From the NCBI GenBank assembly GCA_047967505.1, contig CM106540.1: DNA of 64,000 nt; one strand, given 5' to 3'. How positions within the stretch are numbered: the stretch's first letter is position 1; each line of letters opens with the position of its first letter. The notes below the pieces were generated by a model. That model saw only the letters and a list, made by a program, of their open reading frames with translations, made no database searches and was not told the origin of the DNA. The position numbers were made by a program, and so were the translations under genes. Positions 30,939 to 43,399 of this stretch are shown here, piece after piece. This DNA is from Dipteris shenzhenensis. Taxonomy: Eukaryota; Polypodiophyta; Polypodiopsida; Gleicheniales.

Positions 30939-33900
30939 GTGGTTCTGGACAGTGATACTGATGAGCAAATAAATGCAACATGCCAAGAAGAAATGCCACA
31001 AAATCAAGGGATACTAGAGGCAGGAGAAATTGAGCCAGAGCAATTGACTATGCAAGATGCAGGTGCAGAACACCTTGAGGACCGAACCAACAAAGAGCTA
31101 GCAATAAATGGAACAATACAGCTTGTATGGCCATGAGTCTCAACGTTCGCCATGTCACCCAATGCTTACAACTTCTTACAGTCAAAGGGACTAGGTAGTC
31201 TTTTTAAGAAGCTAAAATCCTTCTCACCAACACCTGCTATGATCGAATACATTTGTTAATTCATAACATCATATAAAAGTAGAGAGTTGAAGAAAGATAA
31301 GTATGGAATAATAACATATAAAGAAAAGACCTTACAGATCTACCTTAGTAGATCCACTATGCAGGAGTCTTTCTCATTTCCAGATGCACAAGAAGAATAT
31401 CCAAAGAAACATTTGGATGCAAGATTCTCTGAAATTCAGGATTTATTCCCACCTAACACAAAGTCACAAAGCGGGGGAATATGCCATGAAATGATTCTGG
31501 ACCCCATATGCAAAGAGGCAGCTAAGTTTTTGGCTGACATTTTCAATCATTCAGGAGTGAGAAAAAACTATATCTCAGTAAAAACTTATACTCCTTGGTA
31601 GAGCAAAACTAAAAGATTGGGCTCAACACATATCCTTGCTGCTAACCAATTATGTATCCACTACCCATAATGGCAAAAGCTACATTGCCCACCTATTGGC
31701 CATAATAATTGGGTTTGCAATAGAGCAAGAGGATGACTCTATACCCCTCTCAACACTTTGAAGCATTGATATTATTTCCAGAATGGGAATTAGACCCTCC
31801 ACCTACTCTCAATGAGGACAGCATGGAAGGGCAACAATTCGAACAGACTCTAGAGAATGACAATGTGGAAGTCTACCAAAGAATACTGCAACTCATTTCA
31901 GCCTTGCTCGCGCAACAGAAGGACTCGAACATGGAAATCCAAGAGAATACCATCCAACATAATGACTTTGCAAAAAAACCAAATAACATAACTCTCCAAG
32001 AATCACAAGTCACCAATATTGACAACTCCATGACTCTAGAGTCACAACCCCCAAATGTCTCTAGTGGCACCATACAACAAACTCTTGTTCAAGTCATAGA
32101 TCAAAATTCCACATGGGCACATGGGAATCAATTGTATGACCAATACAAGCAAGGCCATAGCACATTCCAGATCATGCAACATCATAGCCAACAGTTACAA
32201 CAATGGTCTCAATTATTTGCTACCATGGTGTCAGATGAGCAGGAAAGAGAAATGGAAAGATAGATGCTCCCATCACTCCAATCCAAGTGCAAAGTGCCGA
32301 GACTGAAATTATGAAGCTCAAGGAAAGCATGGTAGAACAAATGCAGCAACAACTCCTTGCACACAATGCTCTAGCAGAAAGTAGAGAGGATGCCCTACAA
32401 GCCACGGTTTCTCTCCAAGATAAACACCTACAAGCCTTGAACCAAAAGGAAAAGGTTGAATTATCCCTCTCCCATATGCAAGCCACTTGTGATGATATCA
32501 AAAAGGAATTTGTGCAATTAATTAAATGAAAGATTATTACTTAAATTCAAGCTCTAGAGAAGGAAGGCATGGAATCAAGGGAGATACTTGTACACACCAA
32601 AGCAGAACTGGACACTCAAGAACAATAGACACTCCAACTCCGCGTGCTAAATGATTAAGTTCCAGGGCATCCAAAAGTAGCTCAACAATTCAATAGTCTA
32701 AAGCTAGCATACACCTTCACATTGGGTAAGTATAAAGATAAGTGCATGGAGTGGAAAAATCAAAAAGCTATGATTTCCAAGTTGGAAATTCAACTACTGG
32801 ATCAAGTCGATGATGATGCAGAGGGGTCAGTACAAGATCTTTTGATACAAGGCATCACTACATTATACCAAGAGCTTGTTGCAGTCCTCCAACAAGAGGA
32901 TCACCTTGAAGGAAGAATATGCATACTCTAGAAACACTTGCAAATCAAAATGTTACATGCAGTATCTGGTCTTGATTGGAGCAGACCAGTAAGCACAAAG
33001 AATCTTTGAGATATATGCCAGCACATGGATGAAGACGAGAGGAATGTGTTATGTCTCTCAGTACATGCAAATCTCATACGAGTAAAGGATGATGCAATAC
33101 TACATTATGAATGCTTGATGGGAAGCCCCCCTCTTTGGGTAATAGCTGGACTCCTACCTTTACTGCAAAAATCACCAACAACTTCCATGGGATACAACTC
33201 CCCAAAAAATCCAAAATTAAAGCTATCCATGCCTACCAGAAGCAACAAGGATCTCCCAAAGGAATATGTGGTCTACCTTCAATCTAATCTCCCCTATCTT
33301 GCCACTCTTTATTCTGATCTACTCACATCCCTACCTAACTCCAGTACTATCCTCCATACCTTTCTAGAAATCCATGCTAATCCATATTCCTTTCCATGCC
33401 TCTTTGCCCATGCCTCTCAACACTATCGCCTAATCCAAGAATCTAACTCCTATCACCTAGTTACACCTAACTTTTTTCCAACACTTGACAATCCATCCCT
33501 TGAGGATTATCAAGTTGCTAAGTCAATTTGTCTTGCTCTCCCTCCACTTTTCTCCAACATCCCTACTTCTAAATTCTCGAATTCACTACTTGCTTCACTT
33601 TTCCCCTATAACATCTTCCTCTCCCCCAAGACCACATGTCCCTCCAATCTCCCTTGAGTTTTCTATGGAAGACCCCATTAATGATTCCATCAATGAGCTT
33701 CAAGAATTGGATAATCCAATTCGCACACCCACAAGGGAGTTGCAACAAGATACAGATAGGATTCCCATGCCTAGTAATCCCATTGATAGTTTTTAGAGGC
33801 AATACCCAAACATATAGTCAAGAGGAGGATAGGACCTCTCAGGAATTTCAATGAGTATCCGCCAAGCACAAATCACTCCAAACATCAGCATGAAATTGGA

Positions 33901-34620
33901 GCCATAGTTTGCTTGGCGTAGACCAAAGCTGCTTAATGAAAAGTACCTCCTTGAATATATGCAAGCTCCATCTTGCTTTTGCACGCATCCCACATTTGAT
34001 GCGGTGCCCCGTCGCTACCAGTGGGATGCCAATCATCATGATCCAGATAATGCAGATGCCCCTCACAATTGGCCGTTAATTAATAGAAACTCTAAAATCA
34101 AATGGACAAGCCAAGAAACACTCATCAGAGCCTTGGACAGACATGCATCAATTCTGTAAAGTAGTTATGACAAAACACTCAAGGAAACTGCAACATACAG
34201 TGAAGCCTTAGTAGTCATCCTGGAGGTGTCCCTCACCATTGATGACCATTTGCTCAACCTCAACTTCAATCCAAATCAATAGATAGATGCTCAAACAACA
34301 AGTCGCCTCTTTCAAAGGGCCATATCTCTTCATGGGCGTTATGTGTGTTTGTTTGAAGAAATGGTTGACACTGGCTTCTTAAAAACTGAGCAAGCAATCT
34401 ACGGTGTTCGTGGATTACAAGAAAAAAATTGACAAGAAGCTCGCTCCATCTATCATTCTCGCCATCTTTACTATACTCATTGGGTAAAGACAACCGCATC
34501 ACAACATCATCTAAATAATCAAATCAGTCCAAGGGAGTTGTTAACCTTGTGGCAACAAGGGCCAAAAGTGCAGTCTGGGACAACAACTATGCGAGCATTG
34601 TGTGTGTAGAGTAGCGACGA
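30939..34620 (+). pseudogene. gypsy-2 extra downstream ORF (decayed, coiled-coil)
   Basis: A run of plus-strand protein-like pieces, interrupted by stops and frameshifts: 30939-31601 (NAYNFLQSKGLGSLFKKLKS, like plant retroelement or transposon-associated proteins with an xxYxFLxSKGL motif), 31733-32263 and 32287-32931 (long Gln/Glu/Lys heptad-rich coiled coils, e.g. MKLKESMVEQMQQQLLAHNA), 33025-33657, and 33660-34600 (PRRYQWDANHHDPDNADAPH). Originally it may have encoded roughly 1000 residues. Athila/Tat-type gypsy elements often carry such an ORF after pol; its function is unknown. No membrane segment or env signature was seen. Confidence 0.6.
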
Positions 34621-34970
34621 AGCTCCACTTGTAACATCTTGATCCTGAAAGATAGTATGATAAATCTTAAAGGATGAGGATAGCCAAAATCCTTTTTAGA
34701 AAAGATCCAATCATACTTGCAAAATTAGGATCTAGAGAGAGAAAGACTAAAAGCCTACACTTTCGGAGGTCCCTCCACTTTGTGTAGAGACCCAAAAGGT
34801 CCCCCCCAAAAGTGGAGCAACCAACATGTATATATATCTCTCGAATGGAATGAAGCTCCCACTCTTTGGGATTCAGTGTTCAAGCTCACTATTGTGTTCA
34901 TGCGATTGATTTCCATTGCGTCCATGCTCTCTTACACTATCGTGTTCTAGCATGCCCTTACCCTTGCACT
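34621..34970. other. Possible 3' LTR start of gypsy-2
   Basis: Begins with TGTAACATCTTGATCC, then later a TATA-like run (ATGTATATATATCTCTCG near 34.83 kb). It looks like LTR promoter sequence but lacks a partner copy. Confidence 0.35.
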
Positions 34971-34974
34971 CTCT

Positions 34975-35470
34975 ACCCTTGAACTCCCTCCTCCTCCTCC
35001 TTCCTCCCTCTTCCTTCCTCCTCCTCATCCTCCTCCCTTCCCCTCCTTCCTCTCTCCCTTGAACTCCCTCCTCCTCTACTCCCTTCTCCTCCATCTCCTC
35101 TTCCTCCCTCCCTTCTCCTCCCATCTCCTCCTTCCTCCCTCCCTTGAACTCCCTCCTCCTCCTCCTCCCTTCTCCTCCTTCCTCCCTCCCTTGAACTTCC
35201 TACTCCTCCTCCTCCCTTCTCCTCCATCTCCTCTTCCTCCCTCCCTTCTCCTCCCATCTCCTCCTTCCTCCCTCCCTAGAACTCCCTCCTCCTCCTCCTC
35301 CCTCCTCCTCCTCCCTCCCTTGAACTCCCTCCTCCTCCTCCCATCTCCTCCTTCCTCCCTCCCTTCAACTCCCTCCTCCTCCTCCTCCTTCCTCCCTTCC
35401 TTGAACTCCCTCCTCCTCCTCCTCCATCTCCTCCTCCTCCTTCCTCCTCCTCCTCCCTTCTCCTCAACCC
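34975..35470 (+). repeat. CTCC minisatellite
   Basis: About 500 bp of CTC/CCT-rich DNA with TTGAACTCCCTCCTCC recurring. A longer unit of about 132 bp is duplicated (from about 35058 and about 35190). All frames through it are low-complexity. Confidence 0.88.
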
Positions 35471-35879
35471 CTAGCCCTCGAATCCACGAAGGAGACTAGC
35501 TCTCCACTCCTCAACCTTGGACTCCTCCTAAACCCTGCAACCCCCTCTAAACCTTGGAACTCCTAGTTAACTCTCTCAACCCTACCCCCACTTCTAACCC
35601 TGAAATCCCCTTCTAAACCCTTAAACTCCCGCGGAGGCAAGAGCCTCCATCGGTCGTTATAATCAAGCCCTCTTTTTCATTCATGTATGCATGAGATCTG
35701 CTTTCAACGCTTTAGCCTACACCTCTCAACGTAACACGACCCGAGGACCTATGCTACAACGAGCAACGACACGACTGTAGGTGACCAACACCCTCAGAAC
35801 CTACAAAGGGGTAAAAAAAAGACAACAGTAGCCTTGGAAGAGGTAGCCTTGAAGGATAGAGCTTGCATGGCTAGATCCA
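35471..35879. other. Non-coding DNA right of the minisatellite
   Basis: Contains short CTAAACCCTGCAACC-like repeats (35.52-35.63 kb) and the small dyad GGAGGCAAGAGCCTCC at about 35.63 kb. No gene seen. Confidence 0.4.
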
Positions 35880-35899
35880 AAGAAAGGGCTGGTTGATGG

Positions 35900-36850
35900 C
35901 CATAGCAACTCTCAAAAGGACTCTTGCTTGTAGAAGACTATGGAACTCAATTATAAGCACGTTGGATATAAGGCAAATAATAATACAACCTTGAGCTTAT
36001 GTGGTAATAGATTCATATCATTTAAACCAAGGTACGATTCATAACTTAAGTTTGATCGTCAATTTGAGGATGCCATGACATACCATAAAGTAGTCCAAAG
36101 ACATAAAAATCTAGAATCTCTAAACTAAAAATGGATGAAAGAAGCCCATAATCGACTTACACATGGGTGAAGAAAAGTTTGTCTATTAAAGGGGTTGCAC
36201 GTGTTTTGTTAGTGGCAATGAAGATGGCCATTTTGGAAAACATGTTAACAACACCCATAATACAATCATATTGTCCCCAAGTTGAGGGAAGGCATGGGAT
36301 TAAGTCATGCGGATATAATCCTAGGGTTTTGAAGATATTAGAAGAAGTTGGTATAACCTAAGTTTTCTTCTCAAAAGACTCATTTCGTTGGCAAGCTCCA
36401 CAACCCATAATAAACCTATGAACATCACTTTTCATGTGAGGCCAATGAAGGATTGTCTTGTTCACTCCAAAATGACCAATGGTCAGCATATTATGATGCT
36501 ATTCAATAAGTTGCATTCTCCAAGGTGAGAAAACGTTTAGAACAATGCAAGACAATGAAAATAATGAGATTTTATGATGCAACTTTGAAGACCTTGAGGG
36601 ACACAAAGCATGTTTAGCTTGTATAAAAATCCGCTATCTAGATGATAATAAAGACACTTTTCTCTGTTACGTTGAGCAAGGGCTGCAATAGCACCAAGAA
36701 TATCCTAAAAATCCTTATTAGAAACATAAAGAGAAGGCCAACCTTTAAAGGCTTGAAGATTGAATGAAGAATGCCAAGCATAGAGTGTATAGGGAGCCTA
36801 CTTAGGCACTCATCTTGCTTATTGGAAATCCTTGGATTATATTTGATGAT
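35900..36850 (-). pseudogene. gypsy-3 integrase fragment
   Basis: On the minus strand, across several frames: YNPRISNKQDECLSR (end of RNase H), HNMLTIGHFGVNKTILHWPH and CGACQRNESF (integrase HHCC zinc domain), then integrase-core sequence including QYDCIMGVVNMFSKMAIFI, the region around the first catalytic Asp. Stops at several places. The later core and C-terminus are not visible. Confidence 0.65.
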
Positions 36851-36917
36851 TATTGAAATTGTTGCATGTAGGATGCCCATTTCATACGTCTAAGATTGCC
36901 AATGCTCTATTGAGTAG

Positions 36918-37100
36918 TCAAATATCGAACATTTTATGATATGTGATGATGACTTCAGAGCCCATCAAATAATGTTTCAATTTCTTGAGATATTGCACAA
37001 GGACATAAAGTTCCTTGTCATAAGTAGGATATTTTACCTTGGCATCTATGAGAAGTGCACTATAGAAATCAAAGGATGATCTTACTGTAGGCAACACACT
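36918..37100 (-). pseudogene. gypsy-3 RNase H fragment
   Basis: Open frame with YPTYDKELYVLVQYLKKLKH followed by YLMGSEVIITYH, the second half of gypsy RNase H. It is cut at its N-terminal side by the LINE-2 insertion. Confidence 0.75.
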
Positions 37101-37115
37101 TCCTATAGTATACTT
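37101..37115. repeat. LINE-2 target site duplication
   Basis: TCCTATAGTATACTT, repeated exactly at 44009-44023. A 15-bp duplication is typical of L1 target-primed insertion. Confidence 0.92.
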
Positions 37116-37339
37116 TTTTTGCACAAAAAAGTAGTGTTTGAAAGCGAGAGTACAAGAAGGCCTAAAGGCCAGCGGGCTGCAATCACAAAATGAATACAGC
37201 CCGAGAAGTCAAAATGCTAATTACAAGCCTCTCAGGGCATAATCATCGAAGAGTGGACAAACAGCCACGGTGGGGGGGCGTAATGCCACTAAAGACTCTG
37301 AGCAGAGTGCTGGAAGAACAACTCCCGGTGGTCCTAGTC

Positions 37340-39190
37340 ATGAAAGAAGCACCGTCTCTTTTCCTTCCCTACCCGGGACTCCCCCTGAATCTGATCCCAT
37401 TGACCCTTGAGCGTGTGAACGATCGTGCTCCAAATGTCTGCCAGGGTCTGGGTAGTAGAAGAAGTCTAATCTCCTATGGTCTGCGTGCATCTGGAAGTCC
37501 AGATATGCCAGCCTGCAATGCTCCCTATGATCTCCCAAACTGGGTGTTGAGTCATCGCTTCTGCATCTGTCTCTGTCAGAGATGCCAAGGGAAGCTGTCC
37601 AAGTATGCCCAGGTGGCCTGCGTGATGAAGAAGACGGGATCCTGTCTAGAGAACTCATAAGCCAAGTGATGTCCCATCTCAGTGTTGCACCAGCAAAAGG
37701 CTCCCCAACTGATCGGTCCTAGCTCAGGTGCAGCCCTTGCTAAGATCCCCATGACTCCCTTCCAAACTATCTGCGCATGCGAGCAGCTCCAAAGGCAGTG
37801 CTTCAGGGACTCCTCCTCCTGAAAACACATCTGGCAGAGCCCCTCCTACCCCATCTGCCTCAGCCAGCTACCAATTGGTAGCCCCTTGTGTGCCACCATC
37901 CAAAGGAAGTAAGGGATCTTCCTCAGCTGCTAGCTAGCCCAAAGAGTCTTCTAGAAAGTGCAAAGAAAGACCAGAAATATCCCCTGGGCATACCAACTAT
38001 GTGCCTGTGTGGGTAGCCTGCACTGGAGAGCCCCAAGAGCATGCCTACCCGTACACGCACTGTAAGAGAAGAAGGGGGTAGGGTTCTCTGAGGTCTCCAA
38101 TGGTGGCCAGCACCACTCCCTTGGGTCCCACTCCACCTCTGTCAAGGAACGGCCCTCCCATATCAAGAGTCTCCAATCCTAGTCTTGCATAATCAGGGGG
38201 TCTATATGCCACATCTTGCAGCCCTAGAATGCGAAGGCGCTGCCAGGGAAGCTGGGGGTCAATCACGGCCTCTCTACTCTGTAGGCGGCTATCATCGACG
38301 ATGGAGAAGAAGTGTATCGAGGAGTCCGAGAAAAGGCCTGCAACCACCAAAGGAATGTTTTATGGAGTGAACTGTCCTAGCCATCTCTCATCTCCCGGGA
38401 AGAGCTGTTCGGTGACCATGGGAATCCTCCAACCTGCAGAAATGGCAGCATCAATCTCCACTCACCAAGCCTGGAGCCCACGTGCCATACCTACTGCTGC
38501 TGCCAGCTCTCGCCTGGGCTCAGCTGGCTATAGACGTCCCTCCAAACTCGGAGCGAGCGCACGGGCCCACGCGCCCAGAGCGCCCATGGGATATGGGATC
38601 TCTCTCCAAGCTGGCGACCTGTATCATCTGTCACCTGGCTGCTCCAAATCAGGGGCTGTCTGTCTATCTCCTCTCGGCAGCTAGGGGGAACCTAGGAGAG
38701 GCTATGTCGCAACTTCCTCCAGACCGAGACGAGGCTACGGAGGAAGGGGGAACATGGTTGAGTCAAAGGGACAGAAGTGAAGATCCACTGGATAGATGGC
38801 TACCAAGCACCCCCTCTCTATGGGGTACACGCGCTGAGACCATGCTGAAGTAAGAGCTTCCACGTCTGCCCTCCTGGGGTTAGACCGCGAATGACTCACT
38901 TGCCAAGTAGTGCCTGACTCTGTAGTTCTGGATCTATGATGTCGAGGCCGCCCTCTGTCTGGGGGAGAATGACCGTCTGCCAGGCGACCCTGGCTCTGGT
39001 GGTGCCGGAACCGTCTGATCCTGACCATAGGAAGCTCCGCACCAGTCTCCTCAACTGGGCTACACATGATCTTGAGAAACACCAGCAAGAGGCCACATAC
39101 CAAGCAGTGGCAAGGACCTGGTTGACCACAAGGGCCCTGCCTGCCAAGGATAGCCGAGCCGTGCTCCAGAAAGCAAGCTTCCATCATATG
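37340..39190 (-). pseudogene. LINE-2 ORF2 C-terminal part with zinc-binding RT domain
   Basis: Pieces of the L1 RT C-terminus: LAGRALVVNQVLATAWYVAS (38.9-39.15 kb), AQLRRLVRSFLWSG, RARVAWQTVILPQTEGGLDI, then at 37576-37830 CFQEEESLKHCLWSCSHAQI, a zf-RVT-like pattern that ends most plant LINE ORF2 proteins. Broken by several frameshifts. Confidence 0.82.
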
Positions 39191-39199
39191 GAGGCTAGG

Positions 39200-40162
39200 A
39201 CCGGCAAGAACTGCTGAGCCAGCGTGATGTCCAGGCCTACCTGGAATCCCAAGTAACGTGTCGTCTATCCTCTAGGGATCCAGCGAAATCCCAGGAAAAT
39301 ACCCCACTGTGAGCTGACTCCCAGATCCATAAGAAGACCAACTGACTTATGCCACTCGGAGTCTAGAAGCTCTGCATCGTCTCGAATAGGGAGACGCATC
39401 CCGCGAAGACCAGTGGTACGGGCTCGAAGGAAGTGGGTCATGGCCTTCGCAAAAAATAGGAAGAGGTAGGGCGCTAGCAGACAGCCTGACGCACCGAGCG
39501 CTCAAGTGTGAATCTCTCCCCCATCCTGCCGCTGATGATAACCCGACTGGAGGCCGTCCTGTAGAGGCTAGCAATACCTCTGATCCACTCGTCCCCGAGA
39601 AACCGAATCGAGAGAGTGTACCTTCCAAGAAGGACCAGTCTACCCTGTCGTACGCCTTCTCAAAGTCGAGGAGTAGTATGGCAAGGTGCTGGCCACTGTG
39701 CTGGGCCCATTCTGTCACCTCTGAGAAAGTGAAAATGTTGTCCAAAATGCTGCGATCTTGGACAAAACCAGTCTGAGTGTCATGAATCAAGTCGTGTAGT
39801 AGGGGGCGGATGCGGCTACTGATCATCTTGGCGAGGATTTTGTAGGCGGTCGGGAGGAGGGTGATGGGGCGCCACTGTCTGATCTCCTGATGGTCCCCCC
39901 CTTTGGGGATGAGGCAAATCAAGCCTGTCGCAAGGCTCTCTGGCATCTGCCCGCTGGAGAAGATATGTTGGAAGGCTGCGAGCAGGGGCCGGTGGATCTG
40001 CTCCCAAAAGGTGGTGAAGAAAGCTCTGGAGAGGCCATCCTCACCTGGGCATTTCTGCCCGTCAATAGCGCTCACCGCATCCTGCATCTCCGCCACGGTG
40101 AAAGGGGCGAGAAGGGCATCACTCATGCTAGGTTGCACGAGCCGCGGTGTAGACCTCGACAC
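39200..40162 (-). pseudogene. LINE-2 ORF2 reverse transcriptase, catalytic box deleted
   Basis: The frame 39347-40162 contains CPGEDGLSRAFFTTFWEQIH, WRPITLLPTAYKILAKMIS, DTQTGFVQDRSILDNIFTF and LLDFEKAYDRVDWSFLEG, all standard L1 RT blocks. It then shifts frame near 39.53 kb. In the restored direction the text reads LPIRDDAELLDSE and jumps to WHKSVGLLMDLG, where FADD and about 30-40 following residues should stand. The RT cannot be catalytic. Confidence 0.88.
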
Positions 40163-41510
40163 CTCCTCCGTGCAAAGGCAGCCACAAGGGTCTGGGGGCT
40201 CCTGCTAGAACAATGATCTATAGAAATCTGTCACCAAGTCCTGGACCTCCTTTGGATCTGTCTTGACACTACCATCCTGCGCCCTAAGAGATCGGAGCTA
40301 TTCCCCTGCTGACCTCTCTCCATGAGTCCTGAAGAACTCTCTGCACATCCTGTCGCCTTTCCTAGCCCAGAAGGACTTGGAAGCATGAAATGACAACTTT
40401 GAGCGACGTTGGGTGATCTCCTCTAGCATGGCTCGAGCCCGAACCTCTTGCTGTCTGAGCTCCTCAAAGCCTAGAGAAGACTGCTGCATCCACTAAATCG
40501 AAGCAAGATCTCGTCTGAGACCCCTCTCCTTCGCCCAACACCGTTACCTGACCTGAATCGCCTCCTGCTGACAGATAAGGCTAGACTCAGCAAGCGCTTG
40601 AGCTACCTGTGCTGCCATATCCCCGATGGGGCCCCAATCCTGCTCCCATAGGTCCACTATGCTGTTGTGAACCGCTGCTCTGGAGTAGATGGAGTCTAGG
40701 ATCCGACATGAGTGTGGAGGTGAGGAGTGAGAGGCTGAGTCCAGGACTAGGATGACTGGGGCATGGTCTGAGAGTGTCGTCCCTAGAACCACTCCTGACT
40801 CTCCACCTCTGCCAAGCACCCAATCGCTGACATAGAAACGGTCCAGCCGCTCTAGAAGTCTCTGCCTCCCTCCCTCCTGTAACCCCAAGAGAAGTCTAGA
40901 CTCCCTGTCCATCTGCGAAAGGAAGGCTCCCTCCAGCTGTCTCGACCTCCCACTGCGAATAGGAAGGAGTCCCAATCTGCCTGCTCTACCTAAGCTATAC
41001 CGAGGAACTCTAGGCCCCGTCCCTGCTGATCCTCTAGGGTCTCAAGGTTGTTGAAGTCCCCTCCTACAATCCAAGAGCCTATCTCTGGCAACAAGTCTGT
41101 CAAGGATCTCCAAAAAGCAGCTCTCTGTCTAAGATCGGTCGGGGCATAGATATTGAGGATGCCGATACGGGATCCCTCAATATTCAAGCCCACCCAAAGC
41201 GCACGTCTTGGGATCAGAGTGCCAAAACCACACACATGCTGAACTAGAGAAGCATTGATGGAGGTACAGACACCCCCGCTCCTCCCCTGCTCGCCAATCA
41301 AAGGTTCCCAGTAGGTGTGGGAGCATCCCGTGAGGACCTACCCACAAATACTGGTCTGAGAAGCCGAAAGCTTGTGTTCCTGTAGTAGGAGCACATCTAC
41401 CGTTCCCACCAAGGCTGGCTGGAGCTCCTGTCTGAGCACCATCTTCCTGGGGCCGCGGGTTCCTGATAAGTGGAGCCCGTTGACGTTCCAAGAGATAATG
41501 TGTATACTAA
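40163..41510 (-). pseudogene. LINE-2 ORF2 endonuclease and linker
   Basis: Endonuclease motifs in order: SWNVNGLHLSG (about 41.5 kb), LLLQEHKLSA, LNIYAPTD, IVGGDFNNLE, LERLDRFYVSD and TLSDHAPVILV. These supply the expected Glu, Asp-Asn and Asp-His catalytic positions. They lie in two open frames (40990-41301 and 40544-40975) plus broken stretches. The linker to RT follows (SFHASKSFWARKGDRMCREF). Confidence 0.85.
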
Positions 41511-41879
41511 TGAGGAGGGAAGGTGGGCCACAAATAGCTGTCTGCTTGCGGTCGATGTCGAAGTGGTCAGAGGATGTCCAGTGTGCAGACGAAGGCGCTT
41601 CTGTGAAGGTTTCGAAGGAGAGGCCGGATCATCGAACCCATCCTCTAAAACCTTCAGCAGTGGGGAGAGGCCCTTCATCCCGTGGTGGTAGGCTCTCTTT
41701 AACCAGCTCGACGCCTCTGCCAGGGAAATACTGTAGAAGCCTGCTACCTCTGAGGTCCTCCATGGGCGGAGCCCTTCTGCGTAGGCCCACTCCAGAGGTG
41801 GCCAAATAATGACCAAGAGTCAGAAACGTTTGGCACTGTGGTGCCATCGCAGACGAACGTCACCCTCCTTCCACTGCTG

Positions 41880-43330
41880 CTAAAGAAGCTCCGCTGCTCT
41901 GCTACCGATCCAGTCCTGCACCTGCTCCTGTGACTGATCTCGTATCGTCTCCCAAACATTTTCATTCGTCCATTGCTCATTCCCTTCACTAGAGATAGTG
42001 AAGGAATAGCTAGGACCATCGTGAGGGGCAAGGACGGACACCTTACCCTCCACCCCCTTGCGGAGGAAGAAGATGCTGATGTCTAGGCATGCAGGGAAGG
42101 AGCCAATACCCGCTGCATCCAAATAATCCCACGGTCTTGCTCGATAAAACTCCAGTGGAAGAGCTCTAGGAGTAGCCCTTGGGCGTGGAGATGAGGATGA
42201 GGAGTCTGAACCAGAGAGAGGGGTGCTGGTCATCTGCGAGGAAGGGCCTCTCCCCTCCGTCGGGCCAGGAGGGATGGGCGCGCGGGAGGTCTGTGCTGGC
42301 TTCGGGGCTGCAGGTGGCTCAGGCGGAGGGGGGGATTCCCTCTGGATCATGCTCGAGGAAGAGAGTGGAGCGGAAACCACCGGTGCTTGGGGGGGATCCT
42401 GGAGGGGGTGGGGGTCAGGGGATCGAGGAGGAGGGGGGAGGGGAAGGAGGGCGGGGTGAAGGATGAGGGGGAGGCTGGCTGATCTTCTCCTTTCCCTTCT
42501 CCTTCCCCTTACCGGGCTGCTGATGAGTAGTGACCACAGGGGGGGGCTCTTGCTGTAGATGGGCAGGCTTTTTGTGTCCTGCTTTGTTTCCCTTCCGTTT
42601 TCTTTTGACCTCCGTCCAGCCTTCCCCTTCGGGAGGGGGTGTCGCTGACTGGTGGGGGGGATCCTGAGTTGCCTGAACGGGGGCCTTCTAAGGTTCTGCA
42701 CCCGTGAAGTGAGGGCAGGAGCGCGCCTGGTGCCCGAAGCCATGGCATCTCAAACACTGATTTGGGCGACCAGTGACCAGAATGCACTATGTCACCACAC
42801 CTGTGTCCGTCTCGATCTCAAACTCCGAGGGGATGCTCTGCGGATCGAGGACTACCACTTTGACACGTGGCACCCCTTGGGCTGCCGCCGCATCAACATA
42901 GGTATCCTGCATAGGCCAGCCAAAGTGCGCCCCCAGGTCCTTGATGATCGGGCGAAGCTCGGTTGCAAGACCTAGGAAGATAAGGGTAACTGGATGGCGA
43001 GGAATGCGAAAGCGGGCATCGAAGTCCGCTACACTGAAACCCCTGTACCATGGGACCATGAGGATGATCTTCCCACCCACAGAAGTAGGGGATTGCCTAA
43101 CCATATCGCTTGCAGCCTGTGCTGAGGAGAGCTTGAGCTAGAAGATGCCACGTCCCATGAGTGCAACCCCCTCGATGTGACTGTCCTCAAGGTAGAGGGT
43201 GGACTGCAACCAGTCCCTGATGTCTGCTCGTGAAGGGAAGTAGCCGATGACTCTCCCATAAAACGGATGTTTGGGAGAAGTCCGTGGCGGCCTGCTTCAC
43301 CAAGGAGACCTGGTGCTCTGTCAGTGTTAC
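41880..43330 (-). pseudogene. LINE-2 ORF1 (DUF4283-type with zinc knuckle)
   Basis: The frame 42787-43104 (KIILMVPWYRGFSVADFDAR, HPVTLIFLGLATELRPIIKD) is the RNA-binding ORF1 domain of plant L1s. After a TAG the same frame continues into a perfect zinc knuckle, CLRCHGFGHQARSC. The upstream N-terminal part (FYGRVIGYFPSRADIRDWLQ) extends to about 43.33 kb. A Pro/Ser-rich tail follows in another frame down to 41880. Confidence 0.8.
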
Positions 43331-43399
43331 GCGATAGGCTGATGGAAGGGGGGGTCCGTCTGGGCCACCGGTTCCAGGCACGTGGCCACCATATCGCAC

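Larger units (their letters stand above)
26296..34620 (+). mobile_element. Ty3/gypsy retrotransposon with downstream extra ORF (gypsy-2)
   Basis: Gag with two zinc knuckles (26.3-27.6 kb), pol with RT, RNase H and integrase C-terminal core (28.1-30.2 kb), then a long decayed reading frame (30.9-34.6 kb). The RT motif YSFLDGFSGYNQ and lack of a chromodomain suggest the Athila/Tat side of gypsy (inference). Frames shift often and two internal deletions are visible. LTRs were not identified: a TGTAAC start near 34629 with TATATATA downstream could begin the 3' LTR, but no left partner was found. Confidence 0.8.

Noticed and set aside
30939-34620. Envelope gene of an endogenous retrovirus-like element
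   Set aside because: No signal peptide, membrane segment or cleavage motif; the content is mostly coiled coil.
34873-35499. Glu/Arg/Gly-rich and Leu/Pro-rich frames
   Set aside because: Translations of the CTCC minisatellite.
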